NCBI GenBank assembly: GCA_011317545.1
Contig: WUJK01000011.1
Span: 1,627,501-1,691,500 of the forward strand
From: Coniella vitis
Lineage: Eukaryota; Ascomycota; Sordariomycetes; Diaporthales; Schizoparmaceae
DNA: 64,000 nucleotides
Direction of reading: 5' to 3'
In this document: positions 36,609 through 47,867 of the stretch, one piece after another
Layout of the letters: each line of letters starts with the position of its first letter
Position numbering within the stretch: the first letter of the stretch is position 1
Notes under the pieces: model-generated
What the model saw: the letters and a program-made list of their open reading frames with translations, nothing else
The model's database searches: none
What the model was told of the DNA's origin: nothing
Made by a program: the position numbers and the translations under genes

Positions 36609-38093
36609 CTACTTCTTCTTGGCCCGTGGCCTGGCCCCTGTTTTTTTACTGATCTTGTCTTCTGGGCCTTCCATCTCCCCGTCACCATCCTCACCAGCAC
36701 TTCGTCTCCGCATTGTGCCCGTCGACACAGCTATGAATTCTTCTTCGCTGTCCGAGTCGCCGAGATTGAAGAGTATAGGCATCTGGAATCCACCAGGCGG
36801 CTCGACGCCAGCATGGCCCATGGTGACCACATCCACGGCCTCGTCCTCTTGGTCCAAGCGCCTCTTTTTGATTTCTTCCTGTGGGTGTATGTCGAACTCG
36901 TCCTCCCTCTCCATGTATTCGACATTTTCTTCCACCTCCACAAAGTCCGGGGCTAGTGCGGACCACCGCTGTGGGCTCGTTACGGACCAAATATTGATGC
37001 GCCCCGTCTCCAGCCCACATGCAGCGAGCAGGGCCTTGGAAGGGTGCCACTCTATGACACCTTGCTCCTCCTTTGGTCCTTCCAGCATGCGAACCAGACT
37101 GCCATGACCACGCTCCCAAATGTACAGCTCGTGATTATTGTAGGTAGATGCAACCACATATTCGCCTGTGCAACTGAAAGTGACATGGTTCCAAGAGCAC
37201 CTGTTGACAACATCCTCGAATTTGTGTTCAATAGCCAATTGTATCGTGTCGGGATCCAGATCCTCTGCGGCAAGATTGGGCACAAGAAAGGTCTTGATGA
37301 TCTTGTCTTGCCCGTTGACGAGGAGTTCCCTGCCCGAGCGGGTCAGCTTCAGCGTCGTCACCACGCCACTGCAAACACGCGGATGTGTATATATAATCTC
37401 GAATGTCTGTGTATCGATGATGTTGAGGTTGCCCTTGTTGGTGCCAGCGAGGATATGCTCGCCTGTAGTCGTGTAAATGGCGACCGTGGTCATGTGGCGC
37501 GCGTCATCTTTTTTTTGCTTTGCCTTCTTTTCTGCATCGTCTTCAACATTCGATCTTCTCGGCGCCGAGGGTAGAATATGTTTCTGCGCGGTAGTATCGG
37601 TGATATCGACGAGCATAGGCTGATCTTCGTAGAGCGACACGACGAACTGATGGCTGTCAGGGCATTGTCCGTTAGTGATGAACATTGCGCGTCAAAGCTC
37701 CTTTTCCTTTTGCTAACGGACAAAATGCACTTACTGGTTCCAGGGGTGCAGCTCAGCTATGTACACTGGTGCCTTGAAACGCACCTCGCGGTACCGTTTG
37801 CCATCCTGCAAGTCCCAGAGAATAGCCTTCCATCCCTGGCAGGCCGACAGAAGATACCTTCCGCATTTTGACCAGCTCAGCGACGATATACTCTTAGAAT
37901 GGCCTCGCAATTTGCGCGCAACGCCCATAGTGTCGAGATCCCAAATGACAACGGTCCCGTCAACGCGCCCAGAGGCGAGGTAGTCGCCCTTGCGGTTGAA
38001 GCGCAGGCATGTTGCATGCCCTGAGCGGATGGTGTTGGTGATGTTTTCGGGGTAATCCTGGAGCAGGTAATCGTCGGACAGTAAGAGATTCAT
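36609..38093 (-). CDS. swd1: COMPASS complex WD40 subunit Swd1 (RbBP5 family)
   Basis: Core subunit of the Set1/COMPASS histone H3 lysine 4 methyltransferase. Exons read as 38093-37735 and 37653-36609, with an 81-nt intron (GTAAGT donor, CTGACAG acceptor), and give 467 residues. The start MNLLLSDDYLLQDYPE matches the Swd1/RbBP5 N-terminus. WD repeats are clear: GHATCLRF...ASGRVDGTVVIWDLD, GHSKSISSLSWSKCGRYLLSACQGWKAILWDL, and the later GNLNIIDTQ and NNHELYIWERG blades. Splicing yields HPWNHHQFVVSLYE, the conserved family segment. The C-terminus is acidic (VEVEENVEYMEREDEFD) and then lysine-rich (ARPRAKKK). It is divergent to thg1 across 460 bp, so the two probably share a promoter region. Confidence 0.95.
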
Positions 38094-38553
38094 CTTGCCA
38101 GGATGTAGTGTGCCTTGCTGGGAGACTGCAAGCTGGAGTAGACAGTTGAAGGCCCCATGGGTGCGTGCGGTGCTTGATGGTGTCTGTATCGTGGAAAGTT
38201 TGAGCCTCCACGCTCTTTTTCGATAGCACATGCAATCAAATTGATCTGCAGGGCTGATAGCAGCCCAGCGACACAGAGTGGAGCCTGTGTGACGCTGTTC
38301 CAGCCGGGAGCATGGGAGCCCCTACCCACTAAGCTCGTGGGGAAATGGCAGGGGTTAGGGAGCAGCACAAGACTAACCCCACTGTAGATGAAGCCTTCCA
38401 TTGCCTCTGCGTTCTGCGCCGGAATCCGTCCCAGAATTATAAGTCAACAAACGCCCGCAACTGACTTGGGGATCCCAATGCGCTCTTTTCGCTCACTACT
38501 GGCAACAAGCACCGTTCTCAAGAAGCCTTGCAGGCAGCTGCTCAGCGTTCAAG
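38094..38553. promoter_or_regulatory. Shared divergent promoter region of swd1 and thg1
   Basis: These 460 bp separate the two start codons. No clear TATA box is seen. The right part (38388-38553) is open in the frame of thg1 exon 2 and could encode an alternative N-terminus. Confidence 0.6.
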
Positions 38554-39791
38554 ATGGCAAATTCCAAGTGCGCCTCGTCTCAACCCACGCAGGGAAACTC
38601 TCATCTAACTCACCGGCGCGTAGATGGGAGTATGTAAAGCACTTTGAGCAGCCAGACAATCTGCTCCCCAACACATGGATTGTCGTAAGGCTGGACGGGC
38701 GTGGATTCACAAAGTAGGACTTGTGGCTTCTTTTCCCCTCCCCCTTCCCCAGCAAAAAAAAGTCACAACGATGCAATAGAGGCTGAACCATGGCTAGGTT
38801 TGCAAACAAGTACTCGTTCGAGAAACCCAATGACAGGGCTGCACTAGACTTGATGAACGAGGCCGCCAAGCTGGTCATGACGGAAATTCCCGAGCTCATC
38901 ATTGCATATGGTGTCAGCGATGAGTACAGCTTCGTCTTCCACAAGACCTGCAAATTGTTTGAGAGAAGAGAGGGGTAGGTCGGACACTACGCCAATCAAA
39001 GCCTGACTGCGCGAGTAGCCCTAACAAGTAGCAGCAAATTGGTGACGACGATTGTCTCGACATTTACATCCTACTACATCTATCTCTGGTCCAAATACTT
39101 TCCGGGCAAGCCTCTATCTCCTCCTCTTCCTAGTTTCGATGGACGGGCAGTGTGCTATCCGTCAGTGTCGAATTTGCGGGACTACATGAGCTGGAGGCAA
39201 GCAGATTGTGAGATATGGTCACGCACTTCCCAAGATTGCACGTGATGCTGATCGTCCTAGGCCATATCAATAACCTTTACAACACCACTTTCTGGGCCCT
39301 GATCCTTCAGGGTGGCATGGACAACCGCCAAGCTGAGCAGGCTCTCTTGGTAAGCACCTGCGAGCCTGGATACTAGCTCATAGGCTTCTGTTGATACTGA
39401 GATATTGCCGCAGGGAACTGTTTCGAGCGACAAGAACGAGATCCTCTTTTCTAAATTTGGCATCAACTACAACAATGAGCCAGAGATATACAAGAAGGGC
39501 AGTGTGATCTTTAGAGATGTACGTCCAAAAGGCGCTGGCCTAATGCAATCAAAATGCTGATTACTCGTGCAGTACGAACTTGTTGAGCCAGGGAGCCATA
39601 ACGCCGCAGAAGAGGCTGAAGATTTGGGCGAGCCAGTCGAGCAATCCAAGACACAGGCAGAAAAAGAGAAGAAGAAGCGCGCAAAGGCCAAGGTTGTGAT
39701 AGAGCATTTGGATGTCATCAAGGATGACTTTTGGGACAGACGGCCGTGGATACTGTCAAATAAGCCTGGCAAGATTCCCAAGGAGGGTTGA
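38554..39791 (+). CDS. thg1: tRNA(His) guanylyltransferase
   Basis: Adds G at position -1 of tRNA-His, needed for histidylation. Seven exons read as 38554-38567, 38624-38713, 38798-38974, 39032-39207, 39261-39349, 39414-39518 and 39573-39791, for 289 residues. The metal-binding D29 sits in RLDGRGF and D76/E77 in YGVSDEYSF, at the same numbers as in characterised Thg1 enzymes. The signature HINNLYNTTFWAL spans the exon 4/5 junction. Exon 1 is only 14 nt (MANS plus two bases) and is supported by the resulting MANSKWEYVKHFEQPDN, typical of the family. The exon 3/4 junction allows acceptor 39031 or 39034, differing by one residue. The C-terminal 60 residues are charged and lysine-rich (EKEKKKRAKAK). 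An upstream frame from 38388 runs through intron 1 and may give a mitochondrial form. Confidence 0.94.
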
Positions 39792-40774
39792 GAGTGCTGA
39801 GGGCCGGCCCTCAACCTATCCGTGCTTTTGTAGCCGAGGCATGTTGGGCAAATGGGGACTGCATGTACAGAGAATTGCTAGCAGTGAAGCCCTGAAGTAG
39901 TGGGGGCGCAGTCCTTTTGTCTGAGCTTGCAGAGGATCATGGCAACAGGGCCGGATGAGCTGGTGCTGTTGTACTACCTAGCTTGTTGGGCTGCTGGGGA
40001 AGCACGGTGGAACGCAATGGATTACCATGGAAGTACTCTAAGCGGGCAGCCGGCTGCTCCAACGGCAGGGTGAGGTTTCAAGCCACACAGTGGCGAGGCC
40101 AGTTGACTGGGTTGGCACTTGCACCATACTATGTGATTCAGGATATTGATTTGAGTACCTGAATAGTGTTGGCAAGTATCATAGAAACTGTGTTCTTTGC
40201 GTGGCTTCCGGATTTGAATGAATGACTACTGCTTGTTGGTGCTGTTTTTGCTTCTGTGGCTGGTCGCACAAAGATGGCAGCACCCGGACTGGATCTCTAG
40301 CGGCCACTCAGCGGGCGACGAATAGGGTGCCGACAGTTGACTGGCAGGGGAGCTAGGGTGGTTCCTTGACCCTGTGCCTTGGCGATAGCGCGGTACATGA
40401 GCGAGTCCCGCCTCCTGAATGATTCCCAAGTACCATGGTTGTAGATTGCCGTTTGCCTTGAGCAGCCTTCCCGCATACTGCCCTTTGCAACTCTGAGCGA
40501 CCCAACTGCCAGCCAACACATACTTGTCTACTTCCATACCCTACCTGCCTACTTGCACCTCTCGATAGTTGCTCGACAGGCCTCGCGATACCTTATTTCT
40601 TTACTCGTCCTCCCTGCGCTCGCCCGTCTCCTCCGCCTCGTCCTTTTCTCTCCGACAGATTACCCCGCGGTCAGTTCGGGCGTCCCTCACCACCATCGCC
40701 GACTTTGCGACGTCACCAGTCTTGCCACTTTGCAGAGCAATCACCACCACCACTGCCACTCTCCCGAAGCGGAC
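39792..40774. other. Intergenic region between thg1 and dsk2
   Basis: No gene is recognised. The right end (about 40600-40770) is strongly CT-rich, as expected of the dsk2 promoter and leader. An in-frame upstream ATG at 40553 would add 74 residues to Dsk2 but is not family-like. Confidence 0.55.
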
Positions 40775-42152
40775 ATGGCTGATAATACAGAGGGCGCCAG
40801 CGATGCGCAAATCTCCTTCAAGGTAAAGGCCTCGGGCGACCGGAATCACAGTGTCTCCATGGCCGAGTCCGCCACGGTACTAGACCTCAAGAACAAGCTT
40901 GCCACCGAAGAGTTTGAGAACATTTCAGTGGAGCGCCAGCGCCTCATCTACTCTGGCCGGGTCATGAAGAATGAAGAGACTCTGGCTTCCTACAAGATCA
41001 AGCCGGGTAACACCATCCACCTCGTCAAGAGCGCCGCCAGCAACCCGACGCCTGCTTCCACCAGCGCAGCCTCCCAGCCAGTGCCCCAGGCTATCCCCAA
41101 CATGGCTGCTGGCACTTCTGCCGATAACATTCTCGCTGGCCTGACTGGCGCTCGCTTTGCCGGCCATGCCAATCTCCCCAGTGCCAACATGTTTGGCGCC
41201 GATGGTGGCGTGAGTGCCTTTTTCTCGGCGGTTTCTACATGTCCTGGTGTGCCGTCTTGTTCGTAGTGCTGACCAGTTGCAACCTGCTTCTCAGATGGGT
41301 GCTCCTCCGAGCGAAGACCAAATGGCCGACATGCTTTCCAACCCAAACATTGCCCAGGCCATGAATGAGGCCCTCAATAACCCACAGATGGTTGATCTTA
41401 TGATCCAGTCCAATCCCATGCTCCGAAACAACCCACAAGCCCGTCAGATGATCCAGTCGCCCATGTTCCGCCAGATGCTGACCAACCCAGAGTTGCTGCG
41501 ACAAGCGGCCCAGATGCGTCGCGCTATGGGTGGAATGGGCGGGGCAGAAGCTTTCCCAGCACCAGGTGCTACTGACACGACACCAGCGGGCGCTCCAGCC
41601 GCTGCTGCTGAGGGGCAGAACAATGCACAAAATCGGACAAACCCCTTTCCAGGACTGGAGATGTTTGGCCTCCCGCCGGCTGGTGGAGCTGCTGGCGGCA
41701 ATCCCTTCTATGCACTTATGAATCCGTTTGGTGCACCGCCTGCGGCCCAGCCAGCAGCACAAGGAGCAGCTTCTCAAACGCCTTCCTCTGGTGACAATGC
41801 TGCGCAGCGCGACACCTCCTCGAATCCCAGCGCCAATCCTGCTGGTCAGACTGGCGCCAACAATGCTGCAGCCAATCCGTTTGGACTTTTTGGGCTGCCG
41901 CAAGGCGGAGCCGCCAACCCCTTTGGTCTCACACCCGACATGATGCAGCAATTTCTGCAGATGATGGGCAGTGGAGGCAATGCGGGCGAGCCAGCTGCGC
42001 CAGCAGACAACAGACCACCCGAGGAGCGCTATGCCGACCAACTTCGTCAACTCAACGAGATGGGCTTTTATGACTTTGACCAGAACGTGGCTGCTTTGCG
42101 ACGTAGTGGTGGCAATGTGCAGGGCGCTGTCAACTATTTGCTGGGAGGTTGA
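40775..42152 (+). CDS. dsk2: Ubiquilin, proteasome shuttle factor
   Basis: Carries polyubiquitinated clients to the proteasome. Exons read as 40775-41209 and 41295-42152, separated by an 85-nt intron, giving 430 residues. An N-terminal ubiquitin-like domain (about 10-85) has ISFKVKAS and RLIYSGRVMKNEETLASY. An Sti1/STI repeat with paired NP motifs (NPNIAQAMNEALNNPQMVDLMI, then NPMLRNNPQ) covers about 148-223. A low-complexity Ala/Gly/Asn/Pro linker follows, then a C-terminal UBA domain (about 386-430) with the MGF loop (LNEMGFYDFDQNVAALRRSGGNVQGAVNYLL). All three domains are in the usual order and the length is usual. The start MADNTEGASD directly precedes the UBL fold. Confidence 0.95.
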
Positions 42153-42776
42153 CGGAGCCAGTATATTAAGAGGGAAAGATGGCGACTTTCTTCCATGGCC
42201 GAGCTGGGACCGTTTCGTCCGAATGTGCACGATTACGGTGGCAGGGCGTTTTCCCCTTTAGCGCTTGGGGCAGACACGAGAGTACATTTAATTTCACATC
42301 AACAGAAGAAGGCAAGGAGCGCTTGAGACAATTCTTGCTTGGATGTCAAGAGGACACATCTCGTAGCAGATATTGGATGGATCCCACGGAGATGGCCAGT
42401 AACCCTGGAGATACAGAGGCGCAGCTGTTTGGTCAATGGGCGTGGCAGTCAATAGGGTCTAGTTATCAGTACCAAGTCTACAGTCTTTGAATCAAAGACT
42501 CCATCTCGCCGACTGTAGTCTTGCCTTTTTGATCCGTTCGCTAGTGAAGCTCTTTGTGAAACCTTGCTATCCGGCAAGTCCTGGTGAGAGAATGGATGAA
42601 TGGCTTACTAAGCCGCCCTTGAAGACATTACGGATTCGGACTTGATCATCTCCAAACAAGACTTGTTCTGCTAGAGGCACAACGCTCACAACATGGAAAT
42701 GCAGAAACTGTCTTGGTAAAAAAAGAAAAGGCCGAGCATTCTATGCCACTCCGATGTCAAAGAGCGAAACGACACG
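42153..42776. other. Intergenic region between dsk2 and npr2
   Basis: No gene is recognised in 624 bp. It holds the 3' end of dsk2 and the promoter of npr2. No TATA box is evident. Confidence 0.55.
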
Positions 42777-44470
42777 ATGATTCTAGGCATTTTCTACGCC
42801 AGGTTCTTCCCTCAAGAAGGTGAGACGAAACGGAACCAATGGTCCCAGCCTGTTGAAGCTATTCCCACATGCACAACAGAGGCTCATGCAATCAAATCTA
42901 GGAACCAAAATTGTAGCACAGTCCCCTCCAGGCTGCATCGTCCCGGTGGACTCGTCCCCGCAACGCAAGCCGTGTCTGTTTGAGTTTGAAGTGCTGCAAG
43001 AGTACATAATCCCGCGCAAGGGCTTCTTCAACCGCTACATTGCCGTCAACGACCCAGACTCAAAGTACGCCATCCTCGGCTTCCCCGTCGCCATCGCCAA
43101 CCCCAAATACCAGCGCAACGAGTTCATCTTCAACTTTGGTCTGGTCGTCGAGGCCGACAATGGAGACCAGATTCCCTACGAGCGCGTGGTACGGCGTCTG
43201 GCCGTGACGTTTGCCGAAATGGAGAAGCAGAATGAGTATCTCAGCCGCGATGGCGAGGGTGCTGGAGATGGCTCCAGACGACCGATTGAGAGCTTGCTGG
43301 AGATTATCAAGGAAGACCTCAACAACTATGGAGAATGCATGATACCAGTTGGTGAGTTTGTGTGTGAGATCAAACCTATAAACTTTCATTGCTGTCCCAA
43401 GCCTTTTGCGTGTGTCTGCCTCAACCCACTCTCGCACTCACTGACAATATACAGACGACGCAAACACAATCAACATGAAGCTCTTCCCACACCACCGCAC
43501 GCCTCCAGAAGTCAAAGGCTGGCACGTCCCCGTCGCCAAGATGAAATTCGCCGACGTCGTCGACCCAACCTGGGATTTGACTCTGCAAAAAGTCATTGCG
43601 CACATTGATGGCGTCAGCGACGTCCGCCGCATTGCCTTTGCCGCCGATGTCTCGCTTGACCTCACCAAGCTCGCCCTGCGCCACCTGCTGTACTACGACA
43701 CCATTCTCCTCCTCGACATGTTCTTTTTCGGGTCCTGCTACGCGCCGCGGCCGGGTATCCATGATTTCATCGCAAATGTCTCGAATGATGGCTACTACAC
43801 GTCCAATACCACGGGTCCCACGGACGAAGAATTGAAGAGTGGAATAAACACTTTTACTGGCGGCGGTGGAGGCTTGAGTGGTGCTGCAGCTGATGGAGGA
43901 AGCGTTGGAACCAATCCCGGCTTTGGTGGCGGCGGCGGCGGTGGTGGTGGCAGTGGTGGTGGTGGCGGAAACAGTCTCGGCATCGTCGATGAGTGTGCAA
44001 ACTACGTCTGCATCATGTCCTCGGGCCAGCGCGTCAGCAACTACCAGCTCATCAAGCTCATGACGACGTTTTGCGTCGGGCGCACCGTCGCAGAGTGGTT
44101 GCGCCTGCACCTCGACGCCGGGTTCGACGTTCTTCGCTACATTGACGTGCGTCGTCTCGTCCAGTTTGGCGTCATCAAGGGGCTGTTGTACCGCGTGCAC
44201 AAGTACGTCGTGAGCAAGCAGTACCTTGCTGCGTTGGTGACGGGCCAGAGTCGGCCTGTGGGTGGTGCGGCGAGTGATGTAAACGGAAAGAAAAGCAGCA
44301 GCAGTGGTGCTGGCGGTGGTGCTGCAGGGGATCCTCTCCAAAAGTACATGGATGGAATGCACAATTTTGATCAAATCATGACGGAAATGAACATGACTGA
44401 CGGAGAAATTATGGAAAAATTAAAGGGCTTTGCTGCGCCAAATCATGGTTTGACGGTGCTCTATCGATAG
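42777..44470 (+). CDS. npr2: Nitrogen permease regulator 2, SEACIT/GATOR1 subunit
   Basis: Part of the Npr2-Npr3-Iml1 complex that restrains TORC1 when amino acids are scarce. Exons read as 42777-42819, 42902-43351 and 43455-44470, for 502 residues. The start MILGIFYARFFPQEG is the family N-terminus and needs the 43-nt first exon. Later family blocks are KYQRNEFIFNFGLV, IESLLEIIKEDLNNYGECMIPVDDANTINMKLFP, PPEVKGWHVPVA, DPTWDLTLQK and LLYYDTILLLDMFFFGSCYAPRPGI. A glycine-rich insert encoded by GGT/GGC repeats (about residues 299-340, coordinates 43855-43975) interrupts the conserved part. The C-terminal winged-helix-like region (YQLIKLMTTFCVGRTVAEWL, VRRLVQFGVIKGLLYRVHKYV) is present. It is convergent with msy1. 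Confidence 0.95.
43855..43975 (+). repeat. GGT/GGC microsatellite coding a glycine-rich loop in npr2
   Basis: Two glycine clusters are coded by GGC/GGT/GGA triplets, one of five glycines and one of nine glycines, a serine and five more. Being trinucleotide, it can change length without breaking the frame. Confidence 0.85.
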
Positions 44471-44686
44471 TTTTGATTACATTTTGGAATGGTGGCAGGA
44501 GTGGCAATGCCGGTGGTGTTGCTCACTAAGAAGGTATTGTAGTTGACGGATAGATGCTGGATACTATTTGTACAAGAGACTCTCTTTTTTTTTAAAAAAA
44601 AAACAGTTTGGAGGAGAATGCTATGTTCCTTCCATTGGTGTGAGGGGACATGTCCCGCGATGTATCAATGTTATGGTCTCAACGTC
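44471..44686. other. Convergent spacer between npr2 and msy1
   Basis: These 216 bp must carry the 3' ends of two converging genes. The only striking element is the T9-A10 tract at 44585-44603. Confidence 0.6.
44585..44603. terminator. Candidate bidirectional 3' end element
   Basis: Nine T are followed directly by ten A, midway between the stop codons of npr2 (+) and msy1 (-). The tract reads the same on both strands, so it offers an A/U-rich 3' end signal to each gene. Confidence 0.4.
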
Positions 44687-46658
44687 TTAGATCAACTCGC
44701 CATCTTCTTTGACCAGTCCCTTCGCTTTCATCTGCTCCCACTGGTCACGGAGCTGTTTGTGGCTCAGCCCCTGAGTTGCGTCCGAGGCCTCCTGTACCTT
44801 GTGGCGCTCTTCCTCGGTGAGCTGCCGCTCCTCCTTCTTGGCCTTGGCCTCCAGCTCGCGCAAGCGGTCTCTAGCTTTGCGGAATGCGCCCGTGAAGGGC
44901 TGCCCTGGATACGTCCTGCCGGTCTTTTCATACTCTTCATTACTGAGAAATTCAACGACGCGTAAGTTGTGCTTGCCCTTGCGCAGCAGCAGGATCTTGC
45001 CGTCAATCAAAAACCGCGCCGTGTGCTGGGGCTCCCACGTGGTGACGGGCGTGAACATGAGCTGCTCCACAATCATGCCCTTGTTCTTGTGGGCTGGCTG
45101 GCCGGGGCTGCCACCCACGTGGATGCCGCGGCCGTTGATGGTACGATGAGCATCGCTCACGCTGGCCGCCAGTCCAGCGGCGTAGACGATACGCGCAAGG
45201 GACTGTTCAAGAAGCTGTACGGGGAGCTGAACATCTGCCCGTGGTCGGCTATCGACGTTTACGTGTTTGTGACCCTCGACGCCCGGGGAATGATCCGTAA
45301 GGCCAGGATGGACGCCCTCAGGAACACCGACGCCTGCGCCCCCGCCGTATATTGAGCGGTGTTTGAGTTGTGTTTCCTTTGCAATCTTGACGCCGTGTAC
45401 AAGCGCGGTCACTTCGTATGCCAGGAGATGCTGCGCAACGCGCTTTCGCGGATCGGCACTATGCTCCTCCATGACTTTAGCGATAGCCGGTATAGGGTGG
45501 AAGGTGAGAAGTTTAAGGAGTTGCTCAACCTCGGTGTCGGAGCGTCGCACCAAGTAGCCGTAAAAGTCAAAGGGCGAGGTGCGAAAGGGATCGAGCCAGA
45601 TGGCGTTTCCTTCACTCTTGCCAAATTTTTTGCCGGTAGAATCGACGAGGAGCGGCACCGTGAAGCCCAACGGTTGGTCCATTGGGCCGTCCGCCAACTT
45701 GTCAGCTGGGTTGGGTTCCGAGGCGACGCAGTATTTGAGGCCCTGGGCACCGGTGAGGATGTTGCCGTACTGATCGGAGCCACCGACTTGCATCTGCACG
45801 CCCCGTTGCTTGTAGAGCTCGTACCAGTCCCATGACTGCATGATAGGATAGCAAAACTCTGAGAAGGACATTCCAGAGCCTTCTTCCAGCCGGGTCTTGA
45901 CGGAATCGCGTCCCAGCAAGGGGCCCACTCGCAACGACATGCCCAAACGTTTCAAGACCTCGAGCATGGGCAAGGAGTTCCACCATTGATTGTTGTTGAT
46001 GATGCCTTTTCTCCATGCCCAGGTTTTCTGGTAGTCAAATCTCTTGGCCACGGTTTCTATATGTGCCCACACGGCTTTGAGCTGATGATGGATGCTCGAA
46101 AGATTTTGTACTAATGTTGCATTTGTCATGGTCGGACGACCCTGTACTCTGCCCGTGGGATCGCCAATCTTGGCAGTCGAGCCCCCAATGAGTGTGAAGG
46201 CGCCAAAGCCATGCATATAGAACCAGAACACGGGCATCATGGCGACCAGGTGACCTAGGTGAAGAGAGGGGGCGGTCGGGTCGACACCGCAATATATACC
46301 GATTCTCTTTTGTAGCAAGGTTTCTCGGATTGTGTTTGGGTTTCTGCATGCAACGGAGGCCATCAGAATCAAGAGCCATTCTTGTGGGAGCGCGGCCTGG
46401 GTGCAAGCTTACCTACCCTACGACATCTTTAACGAAACCTCGTTCTTGGAGCTCGTCCCATATATGCCGCCTTCTGCCTGCTCTGATTTCGTCCGCCGTC
46501 ATACGCCACTGAGCCTCGGACGCTTTGACTTTTGCCAGGTACTTTGTGCCAACCCATCGTCTTTGCGGTTGCAAGGGCGCCAAAGATTGTGAGCGCAGAC
46601 AATCGCGGCACATTGAGGCGCGCGCCTGAAGGCCTCTGTACAAGGCACTTGACGCCAT
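44687..46658 (-). CDS. msy1: Mitochondrial tyrosyl-tRNA synthetase
   Basis: Class I aminoacyl-tRNA synthetase charging mitochondrial tRNA-Tyr. Exons read as 46658-46417 and 46343-44687, with a 73-nt intron, giving 632 residues. The N-terminus MASSALYRGLQARASMCRDC is basic and Ser/Ala-rich, as for mitochondrial import. HLGH (109-112) is the HIGH motif and KFGKS (320-324) the KMSKS-type motif. YCGVDPTAPSLHLGH, GDPTGR and QVGGSDQYGNI line the active site. An S4-like C-terminal region follows (GIHVGG, LLRKGKHNLRVVEFL) and then a charged tail. In Pezizomycotina this enzyme (Neurospora CYT-18) also folds group I introns through an N-terminal extension. The extended N-terminus ahead of the fold here (about residues 40-90) is compatible with that, but splicing activity is inference. 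It is divergent from sdh4. Confidence 0.95.
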
Positions 46659-47161
46659 GTTGCGATGCCGATTGCGAAGGTATTGGATGCCGTCGAGGCT
46701 GCAGATGTTGGGGTATCAGCTCAGCACATTGGGAATGAGGGAAAGCAGGCCTGTGCCGTGGTCTTGCTGAGGGATACTGGCAGTTGTAGCAATAGTACGG
46801 GTCGAGATATTCACTTGCGCGCGCCGCCCAAATTTTAGACGATAAACGCGTTATCGCCCAAGCGTCGATCGGCAGGCAGTGCGGATTAGCACACCTTGGG
46901 TTCAGGCTGTGGCTTACTCATTCTCGCAGGCCAATCGCAGAGCTTCCGATTCTGCTTTGTGGTTCTCGGCAACCCGTCGGCTAATGAGCGTCGAGCAGCA
47001 TCATTGCGACAACGACCACTGTCGATTCTGCCCACAGCAACTGCAACGGCAACAGCCAAGCCGACCAACCGTCTAAAGCCTTGCCGCATCTCAACCTGGT
47101 CGCCGCCCTCGTCCTTTGCCCCCCCTCTCCTCCACCCCGAAACACACCACACATCACAACA
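46659..47161. promoter_or_regulatory. Shared divergent promoter region of msy1 and sdh4
   Basis: The 503 bp separate start codons of two nuclear genes for mitochondrial proteins. No TATA box is seen. CT- and AC-rich leader sequence precedes sdh4 (47090-47161). Co-regulation is plausible but not shown. Confidence 0.6.
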
Positions 47162-47867
47162 ATGGCATCGGCTCTTCGCTCCTCTCTGCTGCGGCAGACT
47201 GCTGCTTTCGCTGCCGCCCCCGCGACCCGGGCTGGCCCGTCGCTGCTCTCATCCGCCGCCCGCACCGAGCTCCTGCGCCCGGCCTTTAAGCCCAGCATCA
47301 CCCAGATCACAGCCTTCCACGTGTCGAGCAGGAGAAACCTGCTGCCTCCCGGCCCTCGTACGTGAACTCGAGCATGTTTTTTTATATCCCTCTCCTGTGG
47401 CCGCGGAAAACGACAGTGACAGCGACAGTGATATTACTGCAGGAAGAAGGACACATGCTAACCACAGTGCTTCATACGCATTTGTGTGATTTATAGAAGT
47501 CATCAAGGGCACCGTCAACGACCCTGCCCCCGTTCCAGAGCCCTCTCCCTCCCATGGCCACTACCACTGGACCTTTGAACGTGGTCTTGCCGCGGCCCTC
47601 GTGCCGCTGACAATGGCCCCCATCGCCTCGGGCGGCCTCAACCCTATTCTCGACGCCTTCCTTGTCGGCACCCTACTTGTGCACTCCCACCTCGGCGTGC
47701 AGGCCATCATTGTCGACTACGTGCCCACCTGGAATTACCCCAAGCTGCGCAAGTTTTGCATCTGGGCGCTCAACGCTGCAACGATTTTGGCTGGTATTGG
47801 TCTGTACGAGTTTGAGACGACCGACGTGGGTCTGACCGAGGCTGTGAAGAGGATTTGGAAAGCATAG
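47162..47867 (+). CDS. sdh4: Succinate dehydrogenase membrane anchor, cytochrome b small subunit
   Basis: Membrane anchor of respiratory complex II, helping bind heme b and ubiquinone in the inner mitochondrial membrane. Exons read as 47162-47357 and 47497-47867, separated by a 139-nt intron, giving 188 residues. The N-terminus is a mitochondrial presequence (MASALRSSLLRQTAAF, arginines, no acidic residues until E41), with a likely processing region near FHVSSRRNLLPP. Three hydrophobic helices follow. HSH at 128-130 supplies the heme-ligand histidine and DY at 139-140 the quinone-site pair. The ending YEFETTDVGLTEAVKRIWKA is the family's. It is divergent from msy1. Confidence 0.95.

Noticed and set aside
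40553..40774. In-frame upstream extension of Dsk2 by 74 residues
   Set aside because: The sequence is Leu/Arg/His-rich from a CT-rich leader, and known Dsk2 proteins begin just before the ubiquitin-like domain, as from 40775.
41235..42230. Minus-strand frame of 331 codons opposite dsk2
   Set aside because: Antisense shadow of the Ala/Asn/Gly-rich linker and UBA region of Dsk2.
43421..44374. Minus-strand frame of 317 codons opposite npr2
   Set aside because: Antisense shadow of Npr2; its Thr/Ala runs are the complement of the glycine triplet repeat.
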